A DNA stretch of 64,000 bases from Moringa oleifera (taxonomy: Eukaryota > Streptophyta > Magnoliopsida > Brassicales > Moringaceae): assembly GCA_021397835.1 (NCBI GenBank), contig JAJFZO010000882.1:3538501-3602500 (forward strand). Direction: 5' to 3'. The position numbers and the translations under genes are program-made. A model generated the notes under the pieces. That model had not been told where the DNA came from and searched no databases. It saw nothing but the letters and a program-made list of their open reading frames with translations. Every line of letters starts with the position of its first letter. Positions within the stretch are counted from its first letter, which is position 1. Positions 47,991 through 59,305 of this stretch are shown here, in pieces.

Positions 47991-50628
47991 TTAAGCAAAA
48001 ATGTCCTCAGTGAGAAATGATTGTTCACCGTTAGTACAAGTTTGTGAAGGGGATTGAAGCTGCTCATAGTTGAGCTGTCTTGCAGCTTCATACAGAGCAA
48101 TGCCGACACTTACTGAGAGATTTAGACATCTAACATAAGTTTCAACCATTGGAATCCTAATGGTCCCACCACCAAATGCTTCGCTTTTGCAGTCTAACAG
48201 TGCTTCACGAGGTAGGCCGCTTGTTTCTGAGCCAAAGATGAGATAGTCACCTTTTCTATAGGAGAAATCCTGCATAAGAAGAATGTAACCCACAGCCATC
48301 TCAGAAATATTTTATTAACAATAGCTATAAAGTGTAATGTAAATGTCATCAAATTAGCTGAAGATTTTCCAAAATGTTTCAGTTCCTGACTACCAAAATT
48401 GTACTGCTAGGACGAGAAAATCACAAGTTTCTATCTTAAATTTCTCAATACTGTCAATAATTTCTCCTAGCTGCCTTACAACTTCATAGCCCATGTATTA
48501 TCAAAACCATAAGCACTTTCTTTGCCTTTCCTTTAAAAATTTATATGATAGGATCACAACTTCAGTAAAAGCACCAAAGATAAAAGGACGGAAAGCATAC
48601 TGAATGTATGGCAGCTCCTCTTTTAGTAAAAGCTAGCAGTCGCTTTTCCCCTTCCTGCAGCAAATAACACAAAAACATGTCAAATATAAGATATGAAGGA
48701 AGGTTGCCAAAATCCGCAGTTAGAGTTAGAGATGACGAAAACCTGTTGCCTGAAGTAGTCAAGAAAGTTCACCCATGAGCTATGTACTTTAACAACCACA
48801 AATCTGTATCGGATGTTAATTGCTCAAAGCAAGATATGTTCTTAAATTCTAATGAAAGAAATTGATTGCACAAAATTAGGTTCTATAACAATAAAAAGTT
48901 TATTCTTAGGAATATCGAGTTTATTACTAACTGTGAACTGTCTCCCAGAGAGTCCATATAGCTAAATTTCTTGATCATGATAACAAGCAAGTATGCAAGG
49001 TTTGATTCTCAAAAACATAGAGAGATGTCTTTGCATCTTTAATGGAAAAATCATGAGAGACAATAGATATGCTTGGATACGGCCAATAGTCAAGTCCAGC
49101 ACGCTTTAGTTTTGTATCATCGACTTGGAATCCTAGAGGCTGAAGAAGGAAAGGAGTATGTTAAACGGTTGCAGAAAAACCTGTATTTGCATGTGTATAT
49201 TTAAGTTAAATAGTTGAACAGAAAAGAACTATCAACCCCAACTAGATGTAGCCCAACAGATGATGCTGCACATGTTCTTGCAATGCAACCAGTATTTCCG
49301 GGAATCTGTCAAGGACAACAGAAATCTCAGAGCCAGCCTCAAGAAACCGAGGTTGTCTGCACCCCACAAGAAAATATAGACACATTATGATTTTAGAGAA
49401 CCAAATACCAAAAACTGTTGTTTTTACTTTCAAAGAAAGCATTAAATTCGCGAAACAAATGCCTAACATGTGATCTTTCAGATACACGGGATTGTTTAGT
49501 TGACATTTTGAGTGATTGATGCTGCAGTAACACTCTACACAGTCGGTTTCACCAAGCATTCTGGATGCATCTTTCAGGGGTCTCATTTTCAAAATAAGAG
49601 TAAACATAAAAGAAATCTTGATTGAGCAAAGAAGTTGTTGAGTCTTGGAAAAGTATGCAATTATGCTAACTTAAAGCACCACCATTTTAGCAGCAAACTG
49701 CAGCCTAACTTCATGAAGTTCTAATTTACAAACTGTAGCTTCCCCTTTCAGAATATACACAAGTAATCGTTGGGCCTTTCCCATCAGCTTAATCTTTAGT
49801 TAATTATCTTTCTCACTCTTAATCTTATGGTTCCTTCTTGTGCCTTCATGCTCTCTAGTCATTTTCCAATTGTGAATCATCAGAAAATTATTATTAACCC
49901 TCTGCTGACTAAGAACTACATTGGTTCCGCCATTGAACAAAATAATGAAACCCCGCTGTCATCTGTGTTGCAATTCTCCCAAGGATTTATACCCAAAATT
50001 ATACTCACTAGTATACATTCCCTTGAAAAAAAATTAATCAACACAAAAATTGTTCAAACAAAGGTACTCACTTTCTGCAGATCAAAAATTAACTCAAAAG
50101 AGCACCCAATCTCCATTCAACAAAGAACAACAATTTATCATAGAATGCCAAAGCTAGCATGTCCATCCATCTCTGATTAAGCTGATAACTTTGCAATACT
50201 GTAATGTGATGAAATTTGAACATGATAATAAGAAGATAATACCTGAGGGGAAACTAAAACCACTTGAAGGAGTTTATTCCGCGAAACTTGGCAAACTGCC
50301 TCTCCAACCCCGTGTGGTAATGAGCTCGTGTTTCCTCCTTCATCTACACCAGCAAAAGTAATCCATATCTCAATTTATACATGCATATGGATATGCATTT
50401 GAATTGAAATACATGTAAATGAGAAGAAAGAGAGTTACGGAGAGAGCAGAGAGGAGAGAAGCGCTGAAAGGAGGAGGAGGAGGAGGAGGAGGAGGAGAGA
50501 GAAGAGTGAAACTTGGTCTTGAGTTGAGCTAAGTTTAAAGAGCGAAAAAGACAAGCTCTTGAACGGAAAGGAATGGGAGGTGTTAAAGTTATAGAGTTTA
50601 GGGTTTTAAAGCTACTTCTTATCTCCAT
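47991..50628 (-). CDS. TrmL-type tRNA 2'-O-methyltransferase (SPOUT/SpoU family), probably organellar
   Basis: Seven exons give 270 aa: 50628-50439, 50343-50243, 49305-49237, 49139-49081, 48803-48743, 48654-48601 and 48269-47991. Phases agree and the sum is 813 bases. The first 63 or so residues are Ser/Arg-rich with a run of nine or more Ser, typical of a transit peptide. The SPOUT domain then follows: IPGNTGCIARTCAA from residue 98, PLGFQVDDTKLKRAGLDYW, FGSETSGLP at 190-198, and the knot motif IPMVETYVRCLNLSVSVGIA from 217. Bacterial TrmL methylates the wobble ribose of two leucine tRNAs using S-adenosylmethionine. The plant protein probably acts on organellar tRNA; its exact target is inference. 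Confidence 0.92.
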
Positions 50629-53118
50629 AGTAGAGCTCAGTAAGCTGCTCTAGCTTCCCTCTGTCACTCCCGTGCTTTCTGGGTAGATGAACAAACAGAG
50701 AACCTCGGTATTTTCATTTCAAGTCCCCGAAATCTCACGTAATTATTTCACAGCCCTTTTTCAGTAATATAAATAGTTTTTCAATAGTACCAATGATTTT
50801 GAAAAAACTTTGAAGTATAGCTTATTGATAACTTAAATATTTCTTATTTACAAAGTGACGTAACAACGTTCAAAAAAAGCTTTTCAGTAAAAATAAGATT
50901 ATTTTTTTACATTGTACTGCTACTTCGATCTCTTTTAATTGATATTAGAATAAAAAAATAAAGCTTTATGAAGTTTAACTCTTTAATATGCATAATATCA
51001 ATTTTTCTCTCTCTAATTTTGCTAATACTAGTTAAGAAAATAAAAATAAGTCTTTGGTTGTTTCGATCAAGTTAATCGAATAAGTGTCATCCTTTGAAGA
51101 AAAATCAGTTCTTAAACCACTACAAATGCATTCAACATTTCTTGAATACTTTTGAATTATCACGGTTGTATTAACTATCTATGCATATATGAGTATGTAT
51201 TAAATAAATTTTTATTGACATTTAAAGTAATTTTTAAAGTTGTATTTTCTTCAATCTTTTTGAAAGAAAAAATACTGTCAAAATAAAGCTTAGTTTATTT
51301 TTTTTATAACACTACTCTTTCTCACTTTCGATCACTTTGCTTTCAGTTAATATACAATAAATTTTTTCTATTAATCTAATTAACTTTAAAAAATATTATC
51401 AATTAAATTCACTGCAATACATCTTGAACTTTTCTTTGAAATCACACTTTTCACTTGTGCTACCGAAATAAAGCTTAGCCACTTAGGTTCTTATAAAAGA
51501 ATTACACCAATGACCTATTTACATGGCAAACTGATTTTTTCGCATGGGTTCTCATTAATTAATATAGTGCATTATAATTGATCTAACTCACCAATTAACC
51601 AAATGGGACAACAAGAAGAGTTGCAGTAAAAAATGCTGCAGCTTTGTTTGTTCTTTTAGATCAGTTTATTTCGATAGTTACATATGCTAGTGTTATGTAA
51701 TGTAAAATGTGGTTATTATACCTAAACATGCAAAAAAAAAAAAAAGGTTCAAAAAAAAAAAAAGAACACACAATTAGTCATTATAAGAATCAAAAATTGG
51801 TTTTGAGTGTTAGACTAATTGGCTTATACGCATTCAAGTTCTGGAACTTACAGAGATCATTTGGTCCATTTGGTCCTTTCTATTCCAATCTAACCCACTT
51901 TATTGGCTCATACAAAGAAAGAGTCACAATCGTGGCTGAATATATTAATCATAAAAGACACAAAAAAATGAGACATCATCGGGTGATTAATCTTCACATT
52001 TGCTTATAAAATATAACGAAAAGTTCACTTGCTTTCACTCATCATAAAATCACGCAAATGTTATTTTTGATCAATTTTTTAGTTTTAACTTTTACCTAAT
52101 GTTGTTTTTATTATCTCCCATGTTATTTTTATAAAGTAGTAAGTACAGAAAAAGATAAGCATTTTTACTTGCCTCTTTTTTTTATCTTTTTTATTTTAAA
52201 TTTTTTTGCTCTTTATGTCTTATATTTATCCTTATCTTTCATGATTATTGCTGTTTTGATTTAAAACAATAAAAAAGAATGCATTTATGAAAATATACTT
52301 CAAATTAAAAAAAAAAGATAACAAAAAAAAAAGAGAATAAGACGTAAAAGTGATGATAATCGTTATCTCTATTGTCATGCGTGCTACAAAATGCCATCAA
52401 CCCACCGTGTTTACTACCTATTCAAATAATAAAGACATGAATCCTCTCTGAGAAAAATAAAATAAAAAATGTGTTTTATATTTGAAAAATGATATCTAAA
52501 AACTCAAAAATATTTTTTGTAAAACATTAATTATCATTAATGATATTAAAATTTCGTTAACAAAGAGTTGATTTTATATGATACGTATGTTTATGATTTG
52601 TTTTGATACTTTTTATGAATCAAAATTTGATTCATTACTTACGATATAGTTTAAAGTTTTAAAAAATATTTATTTTAAATTATTTTATATTAATTTAAAA
52701 TATATTTAAAACTTTATGATAACATTAATTATCGCACTTATTAATTTTTTGTTTTAATTATTTTTATCTCCTCTAAAATTGTTTTCAAGATAATTTTAAA
52801 AAAATTAATTTAATTATAATTTTATAAGAATAAAAAATTTATTTAAAAAATAATTTATAATAAAAATAAATAAAATAAATTATTTTAAATTAAAAATGAA
52901 TAAACAGATCTTTTTTCGTAATTTAGGTGGAGTAAACTGTTACTCCAATCAATATTAATAATAAGAGAGTAAATATTAATTTTTCAAATCGTGAAGCCCT
53001 GCTCATTATTTTTAAGAATTTTGTGTTAGAAATATAAATTGTGAAACCTGAGGGAGTAGAAATGTAAAATTTCATTTAGATAAATACAAGGTGGACACAA
53101 GAAAAGCCAAACGCGGTC

Positions 53119-53166
<48 letters not shown>

Positions 53167-54485
53167 GCTGGTCTTTGGGGCGAGTTAGAATCTCTTCTCT
53201 TCTCAGATTCCTCTCACTCCAGTGCTCGAAGAGATTAAATAATATTATTTCCTGTGATCCAACCGGCTAATCAGTAGAAAGATCAACGGCTTTGATTGTC
53301 TCGATCTTTTGATCGGACAACGGATTGAGGTAACAATTGTTAAATTAGGGTTTTGCAGTTGAAGCTTTCATCCGTTGAATTTAATTTTGGTGTTGGATTG
53401 GGTTTCGGGGTAGGTTCAAGATTTAGGTTGAGATATGTTAGGTTCTTGATGGATCGTATCTCCTGTTTATTTCTGTGGGATGACTATTTTAAGGTTTCTT
53501 GATTGAGTTAGTTTCATGCTTCCATGGCTGAAAAGTAAAACTGGATATAATTGGATTTTAAATTGATGATACCTTTATGATATTGCTTAAGATTTTTGGG
53601 GTTTTTAGATTGAACTTGGTCTATGCAGTTTCGCTCAGTGCTTTTTATGTTTTGGTTATGCATATATAGTAATGAATATGATTAATTGGATTATGAGAAA
53701 AAAAATGAAATTTCATTGCTGGACTGTGAACTGAAAGGACATCATCTCAGAAACTGCAGTTGCATGAACTTTAGCCCAAATGGAATTCCTTGCAATGCAA
53801 TGTGACAACGAAACTTCATATAGAATTTTTGTACAGTTTCAGAATGCTTGTAGAAAATTTTATGCTTCTGCTCCACTTGGAGAATTATAGACAGAAAACC
53901 AATTAGTTTACTCTTTAGGGCTATAATTAGACAGATTCTCTTTCTTCTGCATTATCAATCATATTGAAAATTTTGTTCTGGTGATGTTATATGTGCAATT
54001 CATTTATGGTGGCCTAATGTAATAGCTATGTGAATTTTGAGGTTTTTTTCATCATCATGTTCTTCTTTTTTGCTGAAAGAAAAGGACTGTAACTGTATTT
54101 CTTTTTAAAATTATGTTTTAACTATTTTCTTATGTGTTTTTTTTATTTTTAATTTTTAATTACCAAAACAATGTGTTAGCTATGTTTAATCTGTATTCTA
54201 AGGAAAGAATTCAGCTAGCTATTGTGCAATGGGAGATGTAACATTTGTGACTTTAAGGTTTAGGTGTTTACCAGATATAATGGTGTAAGCTGGCTAAGTT
54301 TTGGGATATACAATGTTTCTCCCATTCTTTAAGTTCTTTGTCTACTCAAATTTCATTAACCAGCGGTAAATTTATTAAAGCTAGAAATATTAGACCAAAG
54401 GCTTACTTCATTGTCTAAATAGCTTGGAAGCTTGCTTGTCAAACAGCGATTTTTCAAAGAGCCTACATTCTCCTGGCTCTTTGCA
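50629..54485. other. Intergenic; leader exon and intron of SURP/G-patch gene
   Basis: About 50760-53090 is AT-rich with A and T runs and no supported gene. From about 53100 the DNA turns GC-richer: a (CT)n run at 53127-53162 and a probable non-coding first exon ending GAG|GTAACA near 53328, then a leader intron of about 1.1 kb ending shortly before the ATG at 54486 (candidate acceptor near 54422). Confidence 0.45.
53127..53162 (+). repeat. (CT)n microsatellite in SURP/G-patch leader
   Basis: About 36 bases of CT repeat in the presumed leader of the downstream plus-strand gene, a common feature of plant 5' UTRs. Confidence 0.9.
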
Positions 54486-55316
54486 ATGGATAAAGGAGCA
54501 CCATCTAGCCTTTTTGTTAATGATGGCTCGTTTATGGAGAGGTTTAAACAACTTCAACAAGAGAAGGCAAAGGATAAGGAGAAGGAGAAGGGTCCTGCTT
54601 TAGAGGATTCTAAGCCAACCAAAATTATATCTGGGACATCAGTGCCTAAGCCAACCATTAGTAAAATAACTATGGAATTTAAGGCTAATGATACACGGAA
54701 GACAACACAAGTTCCTTCAGGTGGAAAACTGGCATTCAGTTTGAAACAGAAGTCAAAGGTTGTGGCACCTCCTGTTAAGTTAGGTATAGACGAGGATGAA
54801 GATGAGACAGATGGAAACAATGTTTCTGGTGATGCACCGGCAAAACGACAGAAGTTGAGTCAACCGGATTCGTCTGAACAACCATCAAGACAAACAGATG
54901 TTGGTAATTACTATTTAAATAAACGTCTACTTATTTGGATGGATTCTGGAGGAAGGTCCTTATGGATCTTCTATATTCAGATTTTTTGAGGAACAAAAAT
55001 GAAAGGGATCAAAATTTATTTATTTTTGATATTTGTGGCTGTCGTTGCTGTGTTAATCTCACTTCCTTTCTTACTTATCACCAAATGTGCACGTTAGTGC
55101 ATATGCTGATGAGAAATGCATTTGTTCCTGTGGCCCTTTTGATTTCTTATTTCTTGGAGTTTTCTGAATTAGCTCAGACCTTATAAAAGTGATTTCAATA
55201 GGCTAATTTACAATGCCTAGCTTGCTCTAGATATGGAGCCTTTATAAATATATTTGTCTCACTTATGAAACATATTGACTGGAAAATATATTTCTCTTCC
55301 AATTCTTGTTGATCAT

Positions 55317-55347
<31 letters not shown>

Positions 55348-58300
55348 GTTGGAGTACTTTTGGGGTTGTGAAACCAATTCGACAATGTCAAATCTCTTTC
55401 ACACACTTATTGCTTGCGAAGAGGGTTTTTAAAATAGTTGTTCACATTAAATTTCCCCTTTTTTTTGTTGAGTGAGCTGTCATTGAGGAAATCATCTAGG
55501 TATGTGTGTTCTCTGGTCTTGAGCATGGTGGATAAGGGGGACAAACATTCTTGAATATTTCTTGTCTCCTGAATGCAGCTTTACTTTAAGTACCAATCAA
55601 CATTGGTGGAAAGAGGTGTTCAATGAAAGATTTGGAATATGTGGCACGCCTGCTACAAGAGTAATTTGCATTCCCTTGTTCATACTCTCGGTATTAATCA
55701 GTTTTCTAAGTGATGTGCAGCACCACCTTCCCCAAGTGATCCTACAGTGAAGAAAGTTGCAGACAAACTAGCAAGTTTTGTTGCTAAGAATGGAAGACAA
55801 TTTGAGGATATTACACGCCAAAAGAATCCAGGGGACACACCCTTTAAGTATGTTCTATTAGCTACTTTAGGGCTTTGATACTTTACTCTTCCAATGCTTT
55901 CTGTTGGTTCCCTTACAGCGTGTGCATGAATAGATTGTTTGATTTGAAATTCTTACATTGTGCATGGTGTGGTTTTGTATCTTGTCTACAGATTTCTTTT
56001 TGATGAGACTTGTGCAGACTACAAATATTATGAATATAGGCTCTCCGAAGAGGAAAAGTCTCTGTCACAGGCCAAGGAATCTCAGATTCCTCGCAGTGGT
56101 TTGTATCTGCAACCTTATGTTCACTGTGCATCATTGGTTCTTACCCCAGGAAATTGCAAATATTTATTTCTTTGCTGAAGTTGATATGAGAATCATAACA
56201 TCCTAATGTTAAAGACTTTATTGGGATGATAATACATATTTTAGACACCTTTCTTTTTCTTCTGTTGTAGAGAAATGAAATTAAATTGATGCCTGAATGG
56301 ATTCTAGAGCATGGACTTGCAACATCTGGCATCCTTGAAGTAGCTTTGAGATACCACAACCCTAGAAAGAAAATGGGATGGTTGCTTTTGAATATTGTTG
56401 ATCATAGGACTGAATTGTTCAGAGATGTTTGGCCTTTGACTTGGCTGCAATTTGATTTACTGATTCAGCAGTTGATTGATGCTAGGACCTCCATATAACA
56501 TAAATACTGAACCTAAGTTTGCTACATAATTGTAACTTTGGTTAATTAGGGGAAGCGACTCTTTTGATATTCCCTGTTGCTTAATCGTTCATTCTTTAAA
56601 GTTTGATCAATGTGTAGGTGCTGCTAATGCTTCAGCATCTAAATCTTTGAGTGGTTCACAAAGACCAGCTCAGCCAAACTCAAGTTATCAAATTCCTGCC
56701 TCAGCTTTGTATGAGGCATCTGAGGAGCCCAGAGCTTCCACTAGATCACTTCAAACGTCAATGGGCAGAAATGGCAATGGTATGTGGCAAATTTCCTGTT
56801 ACTTATGCAATGCGGCAGATTCACTTCGTTTCTTTTCAAGTCTTCAGCAAACCGCTTGAACTCTCTTTTAGATTATTTCTTTTTCTTCTTTATGTGTTAC
56901 ATTGATGGGATTGCTTTCATTTTATTCTTTGTATCTGCATCATAAACTTGTTGTCCTGCTCTTTAGAACATTTGATGTGTTATATGTTACAGTGATGGAG
57001 GTGAATTCGTGTTACGAAACTTTGCTGAATGTGCTATTGATAACCAGAACCTGAAATTCATTGATTTCCATGTATATACACCCTCTTTTTTGTACTTCAG
57101 CAATGAAGCTCAATTTTCATATATTCCAGGATTGTAATGTTACTTTTGACTTTAAACAAGGACAGTCATGTACCCACAAAAAGGGTAGTTTTTTCTTACT
57201 GTCGGAACTGATGTAATTTGGCATGTTAAGAGCAATTAGAAAGGTGTAGTTGATATAAGATGCCTTGTACTGAGCAACTGTTTCTTTTTCACTCAACCTT
57301 GCCTTTGTTGACTGAGACATACATGTTGACAACTTGGACCAGGTTGTGATTGGATGGTGTTTTTAATGTGCATGTGAACTTTTTAGGTCTGCTTCCACTT
57401 TTGCAAGTGCCAAGAGGGTGGGGCGAGTGAACAGATAATTAGTAAAGCTATGGTGTATTCTGCGTCAGCCCTCAAGGGATGCCTTTGAAGGACTGAAGGA
57501 AATTAAGAGAAGAAGTGAAGTTATGGCCCTTTATAAATTGTAAACTTAGTTGGCATAATAGTTGGACCCTAGCCATCAAATAATTATGTTTTTGTGCTCA
57601 TAATGGCACATTTACTGCTAGTTACCAGATGACTAGGATTACTTTTGCATGATATGCCTGCTTAAGCAAAGTGAAGTCTCAACTAAATGCATTACTTGTC
57701 ATTAGGGCTAGCATCTTTTAAATTAGCTCATACGATCATTCGTGTACTACTTAAAGAAAAAGAAAAAAGATGTGAGATTTGTTTGTCTTTGAGTTATCGG
57801 TTTTTTTGTTTGTTCAACATTCATACATGTTTGGAATTGATCTTGAGACATTTTACTGAATCTTGCATTTGGAATTCATTGTTCATTATGATTTTGATTT
57901 GTTGAATCTGGATTTGACAATTATGATTTTGAATGCCTAGAATTCAGTTTTTGGTGTCTTATTTACATGTGTTTCCAACTTGTAGGAAGCTCCAGTGCAA
58001 CAACTGGTGCAGATCCTCTAGCAATGATGGAGTTCTACGTGAAGAAGGCTGCTCAGGAAGAGAGGATGAGACAGCCCAAATACTCAAAAGATGAGATGCC
58101 CCCACCAGCCTCCCTTCAAGGTTTATATCTCATATGAGCATAGTATGCATTCCCCTGTCTGTTTTGTTAACAGATATGATTAATTGGTTTGCAGCTTCTG
58201 GCAAAAGAGGTCATCACATGGGTGATTACATCCCACAAGAGGAGCTGGAGAAATTCTTAGCAAGCTGTAGTGATGCGGCTGCACAAAAAGCTGCAAGGGA

Positions 58301-58399
58301 GGCTGCAGAAAGGGCAAAGATCCAGGCCGATAATGTTGGGCATAAGCTCCTATCCAAAATGGGTTGGAAAGAAGGTGCCTCTCACTCTCCTAAATATCC

Positions 58400-58434
<35 letters not shown>

Positions 58435-59305
58435 ACCCAACCCTGCGGCTTGGTACACAGAATCTTGAAATGTTGGTAAATATGATATATTGATGATGGA
58501 CATATTTGGAATTCTCTTTTATCAGAGTGCCTTTGCATGCCTTGGCCACTGAAAAGTTATGACTTTCCATTGCATTTCTTGATAGATATTTGCAATCCCG
58601 TGAAAGAGATTTTTATGCTTGAGTGATGAAACTTAAGCAGGTGGTTTCATACTTTAATTTGAAAGTACTTTTGTATGCATGGATTTGCTGAGACATTAAG
58701 AAGTTCTGCTGCTTGTGTACGAGTGACCACTGATGAGATCATGAGTGACCACTGATGAGATTGTTGTATCTTGAGGACTTCTGTAAAGACTTGTTTTTGT
58801 CGTTTCAAGTTCTGCCGCTTGACTTCTTGGAACTAAGCAGTAACAGTCAGTTATTTGATTGCGGTGTCTGTTGAAATGTTATCAATATGAGACTTCTTTG
58901 TGAATGACCAAAACTTGGTCGGTGGTTTGCAGGTGAGGGTCTGGGGAGCTCTAGAAAGGGTATTGCAGATCCGATAATGGCTGGTGATGTGAAGAAGGAC
59001 CACTTGGGAGTTGGTGCTCAAAATCCTGGAGAGGTGACCCCTGAGGATGACATATATGAGCAATATAAGAAGCGGATGATGCTTGGCTACCGTTACAGGC
59101 CAAATCCTCTGGTATTAGTGCTATTCCATTTTTCGTAACCTAGTGGATCTTTATTTTATTTTGTGGTGGTTGTTACTTCAGCAAATTATTGATAAGTCTG
59201 ATTATCTAGAAGGACGGAGAAGAACATTATATTTAACTTGGTAAAACATTAATCATATTTTTTTTTCCTGTAATGCAGAACAATCCTCGCAAGGCATACT
59301 ACTGA
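54486..59305 (+). CDS. SURP and G-patch domain splicing factor (SF4/SUGP1-like)
   Basis: Eight coding exons give 444 aa: 54486-54903, 55721-55847, 55992-56098, 56618-56779, 57986-58120, 58195-58374, 58933-59111 and 59279-59305. All are GT-AG and the sum is 1335 bases. The N-terminus (MDKGAPSSLFVNDGSFMERF) is followed by a charged disordered region. A SURP/SWAP domain lies at about residues 150-205 (FVAKNGRQFED, FLFDETCADYKYYEYR). A second disordered region leads to a G-patch at about 365-410 (GHKLLSKMGWKEGEGLG), split between exons 6 and 7. SURP domains contact splicing factors and G-patches activate DEAH helicases, so a role in branch-site or early spliceosome remodelling is likely. I recall At3g52120 as the counterpart. 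The gene ends in a 27-base exon, NNPRKAYY. Confidence 0.93.
58401..58434 (+). repeat. Homopolymer of 34 C in SURP/G-patch intron 6
   Basis: Thirty-four consecutive C, starting 26 bases after the 5' splice site at 58375, followed by ACCC. Such a run is exceptional in an AT-rich plant intron. It could be a true unstable tract or an assembly artefact. Confidence 0.95.

Noticed and set aside
49827..50180. 117-codon plus-strand ORF inside the TrmL-type gene
   Set aside because: It lies wholly within intron 2, antisense, with no motif or conserved feature.
58382..58570. Poly-Pro or poly-Gly ORFs across the C34 tract
   Set aside because: They are translations of the homopolymer within an intron and not genes.
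58721..58761. Hammerhead ribozyme core (CTGATGAG)
   Set aside because: The required GAAA partner and closing helices are missing on both sides of either copy.
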